This document shows, piece by piece, positions 6,181-13,823 of a DNA stretch of 20,560 nucleotides (its first letter is position 1; each line of letters opens with the position of its first letter). The notes under the pieces are model-generated. The model was not told the origin of the DNA. It made no database searches and saw only the letters and a program-made list of their open reading frames with translations. This stretch comes from JBDNIO01 sp041688215 (lineage in GTDB: Bacteria; Pseudomonadota; Gammaproteobacteria; Nevskiales; Salinisphaeraceae). The DNA lies in NCBI GenBank assembly GCA_041688215.1, contig JBDNIO010000073.1, positions 1 to 20,560 on the forward strand, written 5' to 3'. A program made the position numbers and the translations under genes.

Positions 6181-7286
6181 TAAGCACCTACCAGCCGCGC
6201 CAGCGGTTTGGGTGCGGGCCTGGAAGCCTGTCCAAGCTCGGCCAGAAAGCGCCGCAGTTCGGTTAGTGCCGCGGCCCGACCAGCACGCCGATGCTGGTGC
6301 GTATTGCTGGCGTAAGTATCCAGGTTAGTCAGAAACTGGCCCAGATCGGACAGGCTTAGGCGGTTCAGCCGTGCCTGTACGCCAACCCCCATATTCACTA
6401 CCGCGCGCGCATTGAGCCGCTGTTCCACCACGTCTTCGGGCATCGTCAACACCGGCTTGCCCAGATACACCGCTTCGCCGAGCAACTGGTTGCCCGAGGT
6501 GCTAATCAGGCCCTTGCAACCGGCCAGATCCCGCACAAAGGCTTCGTTGGCAGGCGCCCGGAAATCCAGGTTGCCGGACACCCCGCGCTGCGGTGTGCCA
6601 TAAATAATAATGCGTTCGACGCAGCTACGCAGCACGGTTTCCAGCGTGTTGCAGAACTGGTGTTCTCCTTTATTAAAGTATCCCAGCAAATAGTTTCCCC
6701 GCGTGGGCTGGGCCGCCAGCACGCTGTCGCGCAGAATCGGCCCCACCAGTTTTACCCCGGACATGCGCGGCTCGGCCGGGTAGAAGCTGGACACGAGTAC
6801 GCGCTCGGGGTTGCCCATGAAGGCGCGATACCCCAGCGCGTCACGTGGGCCACGCAGCCAGTCTTCCGGGGCAAAATCGCATTTGCAGTAAGCCATGATG
6901 CCAACGTGGTCAAAACCGATTCCAGGAATACCGGCGGCGCGTGCGTAGCGGTGCGTCCAGGTTTCCGAGTCGGAGATGACGATGTCGGGCGCAAAGCTGT
7001 CCAGCCGCCGGGTGACCTCGCGTGTGACCGGCCCGTGGGTGAGCAGGTCGGTGGTTAAACCGGCGTTGCGGCGAAATTTAAGCGGTGCGGACAGGCGCCC
7101 GGACGCGTCGTACTGGTAGCCAATCACCGGCAGGCCTTCACAGGGAAAGCGGTCCTTGAGCGCCAGATAGGCATCGCGTCCGGCGAATACCCGTACTTCG
7201 TGTTCGCGCATTAAATCGGGCAATACTGCCGACGTGCGCATTGCGTGGCCACGACCATAGCCCATTACGCCATAGGCAATTCGCAT
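6177..7286 (-). CDS. MJ1255-type GT-B glycosyltransferase
   Basis: A 369-residue GT-B-fold protein related to MurG-like and MJ1255-family transferases. The N-terminal loop MGYGRGHAMRT (8-18) is the family's glycine-rich acceptor-side motif. The C-terminal half has the donor-binding pattern ISTSGNQLLGEAVYLGKPVL (261-280), followed by EDVVEQRLNA, resembling the GGhxTxxEAxxhGkPhxxxP motif of UDP-sugar enzymes. No membrane segment is evident, so it likely acts at the inner face of the membrane on a lipid or other acceptor that cannot be named. AGGGA lies 7 nt before the ATG. It runs opposite to the preceding cluster and lies downstream of the chorismatase gene in the same direction, 52 bp away, so the two may share a transcript. 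Confidence 0.82.
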   Translation of the reverse strand: MRIAYGVMGYGRGHAMRTSAVLPDLMREHEVRVFAGRDAYLALKDRFPCEGLPVIGYQYDASGRLSAPLKFRRNAGLTTDLLTHGPVTREVTRRLDSFAPDIVISDSETWTHRYARAAGIPGIGFDHVGIMAYCKCDFAPEDWLRGPRDALGYRAFMGNPERVLVSSFYPAEPRMSGVKLVGPILRDSVLAAQPTRGNYLLGYFNKGEHQFCNTLETVLRSCVERIIIYGTPQRGVSGNLDFRAPANEAFVRDLAGCKGLISTSGNQLLGEAVYLGKPVLTMPEDVVEQRLNARAVVNMGVGVQARLNRLSLSDLGQFLTNLDTYASNTHQHRRAGRAAALTELRRFLAELGQASRPAPKPLARLVGAY

Positions 7287-7338
7287 GTTTGCGTCCCTTC
7301 AAGCTGAAATGTCATAGCTAAAGGGTATTGCGCTTGTA

Positions 7339-8316
7339 TTACGGAATTTTGACGCCGGCCGGGCGAGCCTGCGTTTCTATCTCTACCAGTAATTCGGCGC
7401 GGCACAGTCCGGCCTGTAGGAATATCAGCGGCAGGTCGTTACCCACGACGCTACGCAGCTGCTGCCGGGTGCGCTCGAGATCTGCGTCGTGCCGCAGGTA
7501 GATTTTCAGAAAATCCAGATCGCGCCACTGCAGGTCGCCCATGGTCTCCGCGGCGGCTTGCAACAGGGTCTGGATGTTGCGCAGGGACTCATCCACCTGG
7601 CCCGCGAGGTCTTCGGCGTGGCGGCTACGGTGGCCCACGATGCTGGCCGTTCCCGACACGAACAACTGCGGCGCAGCCTCCGGCCACTGCATGATCGATG
7701 CCCGCGCGAATGCGGGCTGGCGCGGGCCGTATTCACGCGGATAGTGATAGGCACTGGTCTGGCGAGGGTTTTCCAGGTTCAACGGCGGCTGTTTCACCAA
7801 AATAAAGTGCATGCGCACACCCGGCGTCTGGCTACCCACCAGGGTAGCCGCGTGCAAGTGCTCAGCCGGCACGCCGGCATATTCGAGCGCCTGCGCACGC
7901 CCCAGGCAAAACTGCTTGTAGCGTTCCGCATCGCCCTCGCCTTCGTTAAGCGCATACAGGTAATGCCACACGCGCAGCATGTGCGGCAAACCCAGATGCT
8001 GGCCGAGTTCGTGCAGGTGCAGGTAAGCCTGTTCTGCCACAGCGGCGATGCCCTGTTCGTGCTCGGCAAGCTGTAGGCTGGCCAGGCAGACGTGGGCATT
8101 GGCGGCATAGACAATGCCCTTGAAGCTACCCTGCTGCACGGGGCTGGCGGCTTGCCAGAGCTCGCATTCCGGCGCGTTGCCCAGGGCTTTGAGCGGAATA
8201 TTCATGCCATCAACAGCGTAATGCAGGCGCGTCAGGGTCTGGGCCTGTATACCAATGGGGCCCAAGGTAATACGCAAGGGGGTATCCGGGGATGTTTCTG
8301 GGGTTTCTGGGGTCAC
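7339..8316 (-). CDS. Chorismatase (FkbO/Hyg5/XanB2 family)
   Basis: Chorismatases split chorismate into pyruvate and a cyclic acid; different types give dihydroxycyclohexadienoate (FkbO), 3-hydroxybenzoate (Hyg5), or 3- plus 4-hydroxybenzoate (XanB2). Signatures seen are YHYPREYGPRQPAFARA (190-206), FVSGTASIVGHRSRH (219-233) and the C-terminal CRAELLVEIE (305-314), with Glu312 as the probable catalytic acid. Cys305, seven residues earlier, sits where I recall the Hyg5 type having its active-site cysteine, which would favour a hydroxybenzoate product. The whole protein is 325 residues, typical of the family, and has a trimeric RidA-like fold. The start is GTG at 8314-8316, with no visible Shine-Dalgarno. 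No polyene or polyketide genes are adjacent, so a role in supplying hydroxybenzoate, for example for ubiquinone, is possible. Bases 8317-8510 between divergent starts hold no gene. Confidence 0.85.
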   Translation of the reverse strand: MTPETPETSPDTPLRITLGPIGIQAQTLTRLHYAVDGMNIPLKALGNAPECELWQAASPVQQGSFKGIVYAANAHVCLASLQLAEHEQGIAAVAEQAYLHLHELGQHLGLPHMLRVWHYLYALNEGEGDAERYKQFCLGRAQALEYAGVPAEHLHAATLVGSQTPGVRMHFILVKQPPLNLENPRQTSAYHYPREYGPRQPAFARASIMQWPEAAPQLFVSGTASIVGHRSRHAEDLAGQVDESLRNIQTLLQAAAETMGDLQWRDLDFLKIYLRHDADLERTRQQLRSVVGNDLPLIFLQAGLCRAELLVEIETQARPAGVKIP

Positions 8317-8510
8317 AGACTATGCATTAATGTGCGATAAACTGGGGTGAGCGCCCGGCTTGGGCGCGGCAATCTTAGCTGAAGCAGGGACGGCGCACAA
8401 ACTGGCGTTGTGTGTAAAATCGAGCTAAAGTCCCGCTGCAGGAAATGGGATACCCATTGGCGTTGCGCCGCGCGTGCGGCATCATCGAGTTATAAAAACG
8501 GGAGAACACA

Positions 8511-9128
8511 ATGCACCGGAGGATTATTGCCTCATTTGTGGGGCTATTTTGCATGGGACTGGCCAGCGTCGCGCAGGCGGAAAGCCAGTATGAACGTGGG
8601 CTGTATGCAGGTATAGGGCTGGAGTTGCTACGTGCGGACATTCGCGGCTCCGACGGGGGCAACGACTTCAATGTAACGTCGCGCCCGCTGGAACTCATCG
8701 GACGGGTGGGCTACCACTTCCTGCCCTGGCTGGCGGTTGAAGGTTTTGGCGGTATCGGTATTCACGACGATCCCAACGACGGCAATATCGACAACGCCGA
8801 AACCGTGCGCAACGGCGAAACCGAGCTTAATTATCACGTCGGCGCCGCGATCAAGCCGCAATATGCCATCGTCTTCAAGGAAACCACGCAGATGACGGCT
8901 TATGTGGTCGGTGGTTACTCGATGTACGATCTCGAAGGCGAGGCCCGCAACCTTAATAACGGCAGTGTGCAAGTCGATTTCAGCCGCGACGACAACGACT
9001 TTTATTATGGGGCGGGCATTTAGATCGACGGCGAAGCCGCGTCATTCAACCTGCAATACGTTGAATATGCCCGTGGCGATGGCCTGGATCTGGAAGGCTA
9101 CCAGATCAGCGTCAACCGCTACTTTTAG
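8511..9128 (+). pseudogene. Outer-membrane beta-barrel protein interrupted by an in-frame amber codon
   Basis: The gene starts at ATG 8511 behind GGGAGA (8500-8505). Residues 1-23 are a signal peptide cleaved after AQA. The mature part has alternating strands typical of a small eight-stranded porin-like barrel (LYAGIGLELL, LELIGRVGYHF, AYVVGGYSMYDLEG, DFYYGAGI). A TAG at 9021-9023 then ends the frame after 170 residues. In the same frame the sequence continues for 34 more codons with clear barrel character (SFNLQYVEYARGDGLDLEGY, then QISVNRYF) and stops at TAG 9126-9128. The terminal phenylalanine is the usual BamA recognition signal, so the truncated form lacks the last two strands and should not assemble. 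A CAG-to-TAG change in GAGI(Q)IDGEA is the simplest cause. Candidate -10 TATAAA at 8491-8496 is too close to the start to be convincing. Confidence 0.82.
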
Positions 9129-9139
9129 GCTCTAGGGTT

Positions 9140-10111
9140 ATGTTGTCTTTCATCGGCAAGGCGTTCGCCATACTGGTGGGCTTGCTCATCTGCGCAGGCA
9201 TTTACCTGTATGTGTTGTCACCGGAAACCGCGGTCGAGCTGGCCGCCGGGGCCGAGCGCGCAAACGCCGGGCTGGAGGAAAAGCAGATACGGGTCGGTGA
9301 GTTCAACATTCACTATCTGGCCGGGGGTGAAGGCGAAACGCTGCTATTGATTCACGGTTTCGGCGCCGACAAGGATAACTGGACCCGTATGGCTGCGGAC
9401 CTGACCGCGCAATACCGCGTGATTGCGCCCGACCTGCCCGGCTTCGGCGAATCTGATCATCCCCAGGGCAAGGATTACGGCGTTGCCACACAGGCAGAGC
9501 GTGTGCACGACTTTGTGCAAAAACTGAACCTGGGCGCGGTCCATGTCGGCGGCAACTCCATGGGCGGCGCCATTGCTGGTGCCTACGCCGCGGCCTACCC
9601 GGAGCAGACCCAAAGCCTGTGGTTGCTGGCGCCGTTTGGCGTGAGCACTGCGCCGGTAAGCGACCTGCGCAGCCTGGTTGAGCAAGGCAAGCGGAATCCG
9701 TTACTGCCTGCCACGGTGGACGAATACCGACTGCTGCTGGATAACTGGGTGTTTGTAAACAAGCCGTTTATCCCGGCGCCTATTCAATATGTTCTGGGCA
9801 AGCGCGCTGTTGAGCGCCGCCCCCTGCTAACGGATATCTACCAGCAGTTGAATACGCAGGAATTTACACTGGAACAAATCCTGGCGGATTCGCCTGTACC
9901 GACACTCATTTTGTGGGGCAAGCAGGACCGGCTTCTGCATGTGGGCGGCGCACAAATACTGGGCGATGCCATTCCGCGCTCAGAAGTGGTCGTGATGGAG
10001 AACACCGGCCATGCGCCGATGATCGAGCGCCCGCAGGAGTCTGCCGAAGCGTTCAAGCAGTTCGAGCAAAAGCTGCCGGCCGGAAATACGCAGCCGGTAC
10101 AACAGAACTAA
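9140..10111 (+). CDS. Alpha/beta hydrolase, membrane-anchored lipase/esterase-like
   Basis: A 323-residue alpha/beta-hydrolase with an N-terminal transmembrane segment at about residues 6-26, placing the enzyme in the periplasm. The oxyanion motif HGFG is at 72-75, the nucleophile elbow GNSMGG puts Ser140 as the active serine, Asp263 lies in WGKQDR and His291 in NTGHAPMIERP, so the triad is complete. A lid region occupies about 170-245. Similar anchored proteins are annotated as lipases or esterases of the Moraxella Lip1 kind; substrate is unknown. It begins 11 bp after the full-length stop of the beta-barrel gene, with only a weak AGGG, suggesting shared transcription. Its TAA overlaps the end of the convergent ferritin-like gene by 4 bp. 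Confidence 0.87.
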   Translation: MLSFIGKAFAILVGLLICAGIYLYVLSPETAVELAAGAERANAGLEEKQIRVGEFNIHYLAGGEGETLLLIHGFGADKDNWTRMAADLTAQYRVIAPDLPGFGESDHPQGKDYGVATQAERVHDFVQKLNLGAVHVGGNSMGGAIAGAYAAAYPEQTQSLWLLAPFGVSTAPVSDLRSLVEQGKRNPLLPATVDEYRLLLDNWVFVNKPFIPAPIQYVLGKRAVERRPLLTDIYQQLNTQEFTLEQILADSPVPTLILWGKQDRLLHVGGAQILGDAIPRSEVVVMENTGHAPMIERPQESAEAFKQFEQKLPAGNTQPVQQN

Positions 10112-10527
10112 TCGCCGCCGACTCGCTCGAGCAGGCAGAGCATGTCATCCGCATGCTCTTCTTCCTGCGCCTGAATGCCTTCCATCATGCGCCGGGTGGC
10201 GGAGTCGCCATTGCCCAGCCAGTTGACAATTTCGCGATAGCTGTCGCTGGCGATGCGCTCGGCGATCTGATCGGCATGTTCCTGTTCCTGCTGCGCGTGT
10301 TCCAGAAATTCTTCCGCGGCAATCGGCGCATGGATGCCCGAGGCGGTGTAGTAATGGCGCTTGTAACGCAGCACGCACACCAGTTCCGTGGCCAGGGCCT
10401 CATTCAGCACCTTCAGAACTTGCTCCAGATCGGCGCCATAACTCTCAGTGATAACACCCTTTTCCATGTGCGCGCGGGCGCGTTCGCGTATGGTTTTAAT
10501 GTCGGTAAGAAACGGCTTTTCGCTCAT
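10108..10527 (-). CDS. Ferritin-like (bacterioferritin-related) protein with a probable internal deletion
   Basis: The 139-residue product has bacterioferritin-type di-iron motifs: helix A LNEALATELVCVLRYKRHYY (41-60, Glu48), helix B with E81-x-x-H84 in EQEHADQIAERI, and helix D with E122-x-x-H125 in QEEEHADDM. The BC crossover loop and first half of helix C are absent: AERI of helix B runs straight into ASDSYREIVNWLG, which in relatives is the second half of helix C and is itself usually preceded by another AERI. Relatives are about 170 residues (from memory), so roughly 35 residues seem lost in frame, perhaps by recombination between repeats encoding AERI. A normal four-helix bundle cannot form without a long crossover, though all ligand-type residues remain. 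GGAG lies 10 nt before the ATG. Its start is only 26 bp from the divergent ydbH-like start. Confidence 0.75.
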   Translation of the reverse strand: MSEKPFLTDIKTIRERARAHMEKGVITESYGADLEQVLKVLNEALATELVCVLRYKRHYYTASGIHAPIAAEEFLEHAQQEQEHADQIAERIASDSYREIVNWLGNGDSATRRMMEGIQAQEEEHADDMLCLLERVGGD

Positions 10528-10553
10528 GATTTTCAGGCTCCGGAAGAGTAAAT

Positions 10554-11096
10554 TTGTACCTGCGGCAGCTTAATACGCAGATAAAAACCAGCGTAGCGCC
10601 ACCGCTGCGGTTGCTGGTGGCCGCGCTTTTGTTATTGGCTGCGACGGGTTCACAGGCCGCGCAGTCGTTAACCCTGCGTTTGCAAACGTTGCAGGGGCCG
10701 GCTGGAATTATGGCTACCGAGGTCGAGCTTGAGGTAGACCTCTCCGGCACCCGCCCGGCCGGTGTCCTGCGCATCGGGCGACTGGTGTTGCCGGCAGCGG
10801 ATCAGCGTTTTAGTAATGTGGTCCTGCGCTGCCCGAAGATGATGTTGAGCAACCATCGCATTGTCTGCACAGGCGGCACTTTGCGCCTGTCTGCGCCGTA
10901 TCTGGCGCAAACTGAACTCCCGGTATCCTTCGATTACCGCGTGCTGGAAAAACGCCTGCGCCTGCAGCTTCCGCGTCTGGTATCCACTTATAACTCGGCC
11001 AGCGGCGAAATCGCCAACGACGGGCTGGACCTGGCCCTGGAATTACCCTGCAACAGCAAACCGAACACTGGAGCTTTGAAGGCAAACTGTAGGTGA
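10554..11096 (+). pseudogene. ydbH: YdbH-like AsmA-family protein, N-terminal fragment
   Basis: The frame starts at TTG 10554 with GGAAGAG 5 nt upstream. Residues about 17-36 form a signal or anchor segment ending SQAAQ. What follows is the early beta-strand-rich part of a YdbH-like protein (VELEVDLSGTRPAGVLRIGR). YdbH, with TamB and YhdP, bridges the inner and outer membranes for phospholipid transport in E. coli. After NDGLDLAL the frame is lost: in the -1 frame from 11039 the expected continuation appears (GITLQQQTEHWSFEGKL), so one base is missing, probably from a G run at 11039-11040. The segment before the break is much shorter than in E. coli YdbH (879 residues in all), so an internal deletion is also likely. 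Confidence 0.7.
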
Positions 11097-12316
11097 ATGC
11101 AGGCCAGGCTTATGTTGATCCGGTGTTTTTGGATTTCGGAAAAATGCCTGCGACACTGAAATTTTCGGGGTTTGCCAATACTGATTCCGGACGCATTAGC
11201 GTGTCGCTATTTAATCTGAGACAGCCTGGCGTATTGGCCGCCAACGGTAGCCTGGCCTGGGCTGACAACGCCATTGCATCAGCGGATGTACAAATAACCC
11301 AGGCACAATTGCCGGCGACATTCACCAGCTACGCGCAACCCTTCCTGATTGGTACGGCACTGGATGCACTAACTACAAACGGCGTTCTGCGGGCCAATAT
11401 AAAACGCGACAATGCGGGCTGGACAGCTATTTTGATTAGTGGTGAAAACCTTGATTTCAAGGATGAAAATAACCGCTTAAGCGTTACCGGCGGCGCGCTC
11501 GACGTGAACTGGCAGCGCGATCTCGCGCAAGCACAGGCGCCGGTGTCGCGGCTAAGCTGGATGGCGGCTTCAGTGTATAAAATCGAACTCGGGCGCACGC
11601 AGCTGAACTGGCAAATGGCAGGCGATGATGTGGCTTTGACCGAGCCTGCAACTATGCCCGTGTTCGACGGCCGCTTGCAGATCGACAACGCCGCCGCCCG
11701 CGGTTTGACCAGCGCCAACCCCAGTGTGGATTTCAATGCCCAGCTCACGCCGGTGCGGCTGGCCAAATTATCCCGCGCGCTCGGCTGGCCAGAGTTCAGC
11801 GGCGAGGTCTCCGGCAAATTGCCCGGCCTGCAGTATCGCAACGGCGAGCTGCTGGTCATCGGCGGACTGCAAGCGCGCGCTTTTGATAGCGAAATCGAAA
11901 TCCGCGCGCTCAACATTGCCAATCCGCTGGGCGCGCGCCCACGCCTGCGGGCTGATGCCGCCGCCCGTAACCTGGATCTGGAAGCCATGAGCAGCGCCTT
12001 TTCCTTTGGCCGCATTACCGGGCGTCTGGACGCGGATGTTACCGGCCTGCGCATGCTCGGCTGGCGGCCGGTGGAATTCAAGGCCTGGCTGAGAACGCCG
12101 GAGGATGACCGCAGCAAACACCGCATCAGCCAGGGCGCGATTGATGATCTGGCCAGTCTGGGCGGGGGCGGCGCCGCAATCCAGCTGGCAACCAGGCCGC
12201 ATTGCTGTGGCCCTGCTGAACTTCGTAATCCCCGCCGCGCAGGCTGCGGAGCCGAATATCGACATCAGCTCACCGGCGGTGCAAAGCATCGTATCCGCGA
12301 TGGAAGTCCGGCATAG
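11093..12316 (+). pseudogene. ydbH: YdbH-like protein, C-terminal region, truncated at its end
   Basis: This is the continuation of the fragment above. A TAG at 11090-11092 lies in the same frame, between EGKL and VNAGQAYVDPVFLD, so the natural protein probably had a sense codon (CAG is the simplest) there. From 11093 (GTG) the frame carries family-typical sequence: YAQPFLIGTALDAL, LSRALGWPEFSGEVSGKLPG, the RAFDSEIEIRALN stretch, FSFGRITGRLDADV and the near-terminal HRISQGAIDDLASLGGGGAA. After GGGGAA, at about 12177, family resemblance stops abruptly; the remaining 45 codons to TAG 12314-12316 are out-of-frame reading of ydbL. About the last 60-80 residues of YdbH are gone. With a frameshift, an amber codon and a lost C-terminus, the gene cannot make a working bridge. 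Confidence 0.78.
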
Positions 12317-12599
12317 CCTGCGCAAGCCCTATTATGAGTCCGGCGCGCTGGGGCTGACGCAGGAAGCGACCATTACCGTACGCAATATCGGCACGGTGTC
12401 GTTGGCCAAACGCAACCAGCTGAAACAGCTTGTGGCGGAAGAAAACGCCGATCGCAATGCGCTTTACCGCGAAATAGCGGTGGCTAACGGGCACCGGGAA
12501 TGGGAATCCAAAATCTGCCAGACGTTTGCCCAGCGCTGGATCAGCAAGGCGCAGTCCGGCTGGTATTATGAAGACGGCGAGAGCTGGGAACAGAAGTAG
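12144..12599 (+). CDS. ydbL: YdbL-family (DUF1318) protein with an altered N-terminus
   Basis: Residues after AEPNIDISS match the YdbL/DUF1318 family, a small periplasmic partner of YdbH and YnbE: AVQSIVSAMEVRHSLRKPYY, GALGLTQEATITVRN, LVAEENADRNALYREIAVAN and a final WYYEDGESWEQK. The hydrophobic IAVALLNFVIPAAQA (from 12198) is the end of a signal peptide, but its natural n-region is missing and the preceding bases belong to the ydbH remnant. Possible starts are ATG 12144, with AGGG 8 nt upstream, which gives a 34-residue leader containing one arginine, and GTG 12207, which leaves almost no n-region. I chose 12144, with low certainty. The mature part looks intact. In other gammaproteobacteria the order is ydbH-ynbE-ydbL; ynbE is absent here. 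Confidence 0.7.
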   Translation: MIWPVWAGAAPQSSWQPGRIAVALLNFVIPAAQAAEPNIDISSPAVQSIVSAMEVRHSLRKPYYESGALGLTQEATITVRNIGTVSLAKRNQLKQLVAEENADRNALYREIAVANGHREWESKICQTFAQRWISKAQSGWYYEDGESWEQK

Positions 12600-12606
12600 C
12601 CGGCAG

Positions 12607-13737
12607 TTACACAGGCGTATTCTTTTGTGTTGCCGGCAAGCGCCGTAGCTGCGCCAACACGCGCTCGGCGGTGGTAATCGGTGTCAATTCATCACCGTGG
12701 ATGGTCAGGCAGTCCGCGCCAAGCGGTCGGTAAGCGTCGGCAGGGGTTGCCCGGAAGAGCCCCAAGGTAGGCACGCCGGCGGCCGCGGCCAGATGCATTG
12801 GGCCGCTGTCTGCGGCTACGAATAAATTCATAGGTGCCAGGGTTGCAGCCAGTTCGTCCAGCGCAGTAACGCGCAGACAGGCAAGCCCCGGGCTTAGTGC
12901 GGGTGCGTTGCCCGGCGGCAGTAATTGCACCAGCGTGGGTGTCACTTCTGAGGCCTGCATGGCCGCAAGCCAATCCCGCCACCAAGATTCCTGTAATTGT
13001 TTGGCGCCGGTGGCTTGTATGAAGAATCCGATAACCGGTCCCGCAGGCGGCTTGCCGTTGAAGGCATGGCGCCAGTTTTTATCCGCGGCTTGCCTGGCAT
13101 GCTCTCCGGGCGCCACGCGGTAGTGTTCGATTGGTGTTGGTTCAAACTGCGTGAATCCCCGTTTGAATAATTCCAGCGCCTGCAGCGCCTGGTGCGGAAC
13201 GTCATGAGGAAACGGCGCGGAATAATCCAGTCGCAACCACTGGTCTTCGCCGGCAAAACCCAACCGCTTTGTTGCACCGCTTAGCAGAACCCCAATGCGG
13301 TTACTCACCGACATGGCGTTGGGGTCGATTACCAGATCGTATTTACGTCGGCGTATGCGGCGAATGAAATTGAACAGCGCGAGCAGATGCAAACCCGGTT
13401 TGGCCGGGGGCGCCCATACCTGGCCGATGCCCGGCAGGCCGCGCAACAGGTCGGCGTGAATCGGGTCGAGTACTAAAACGTCGATTCTGGCTTTGGGAAA
13501 ACTGGCCGCCAGCGAAGCCAGTAGAGGGGTTAGAAATATCACGTTGCCCAGGCGCTTGTTCAAGCGGCAAACCAGAATGCGCTCCGGTGCTCCGATTAGC
13601 GGCGCAGGCCGGGCCTGGGGCGTGCCATAACGACGGGCAGCCCACAAACTTAGGCGCGCGCGCAGGCCGCGGCGCCAGCGTTTAATCCGGTACTTCCAGG
13701 TCTGGTCAAGTTGGTTCTGGTCCTGGTTTGGGTTCAT
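12607..13737 (-). CDS. GT9-family (heptosyltransferase-like) glycosyltransferase
   Basis: GT9 enzymes such as WaaC, WaaF and WaaQ add ADP-heptose to the LPS core. From ATG 13737 the protein has 376 residues: a basic N-terminal segment, the GT9 opening RILVCRLNKRLGNVIFLTPL (53-72), a FIQATGAKQLQESWW segment near 240 matching the usual donor-binding GAxxxxKxW stretch, and AADSGPMHLAAAAGVPTLGLF at 308-328, the family's C-terminal signature. The D-x-G-P-x-H core is intact. The frame extends upstream to a TTG at 13794, but that start would place a palindromic site inside the gene, and neither start has a clear ribosome binding site. It converges with ydbL, 7 bp apart, and diverges from the DUF945 gene. 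Confidence 0.82.
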   Translation of the reverse strand: MNPNQDQNQLDQTWKYRIKRWRRGLRARLSLWAARRYGTPQARPAPLIGAPERILVCRLNKRLGNVIFLTPLLASLAASFPKARIDVLVLDPIHADLLRGLPGIGQVWAPPAKPGLHLLALFNFIRRIRRRKYDLVIDPNAMSVSNRIGVLLSGATKRLGFAGEDQWLRLDYSAPFPHDVPHQALQALELFKRGFTQFEPTPIEHYRVAPGEHARQAADKNWRHAFNGKPPAGPVIGFFIQATGAKQLQESWWRDWLAAMQASEVTPTLVQLLPPGNAPALSPGLACLRVTALDELAATLAPMNLFVAADSGPMHLAAAAGVPTLGLFRATPADAYRPLGADCLTIHGDELTPITTAERVLAQLRRLPATQKNTPV

Positions 13738-13773
13738 GGCCTGCACATCATAATCGTTGGCCGGACGACCCTC

Positions 13774-13788
13774 CACTTTAATAAAGTG
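13774..13788. promoter_or_regulatory. 15-bp palindrome, operator-like, between divergent genes
   Basis: CACTTTA (13774-13780) and TAAAGTG (13782-13788) are perfect inverted repeats about a single central A. The site lies in the 86-bp gap between the GT9 gene and the DUF945 gene, immediately before the region where the DUF945 -35 would sit. Such compact palindromes are typical of dimeric repressor sites. No regulator gene is adjacent, so the cognate protein is unknown. Confidence 0.4.
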
Positions 13789-13811
13789 CTGCAATATCGG
13801 TGGCGGCGTCT

Positions 13812-13817
13812 TATGAT
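13812..13817 (+). promoter_or_regulatory. Candidate -10 element for the DUF945 gene
   Basis: TATGAT lies 6 nt before ATG 13824, which lacks a Shine-Dalgarno sequence, so transcription would begin at about the start codon. The region 17 bp upstream (CTGCAA at 13789-13794) is a poor -35. The arrangement repeats that seen before the SRPBCC gene. Confidence 0.35.
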
Positions 13818-13823
13818 GACGTT

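Noticed and set aside
8491..8496. TATAAA as the -10 of the beta-barrel gene
   Set aside because: Transcription would begin inside the ribosome binding site at 8500-8505, and no -35 is found at 16-18 bp spacing.
9021..11092. Reassignment of TAG to glutamine, suggested by two in-frame TAG codons at probable glutamine positions
   Set aside because: TAG also serves as the natural terminal stop of the FleQ HTH, the amidotransferase, the barrel gene, the ferritin-like gene and ydbL, so TAG is a stop codon here. Mutation or local suppression is simpler.
11329..12126. 265-codon minus-strand frame opposite the ydbH remnant
   Set aside because: The plus strand has family-typical YdbH sequence throughout; the minus frame shows no recognisable motif.
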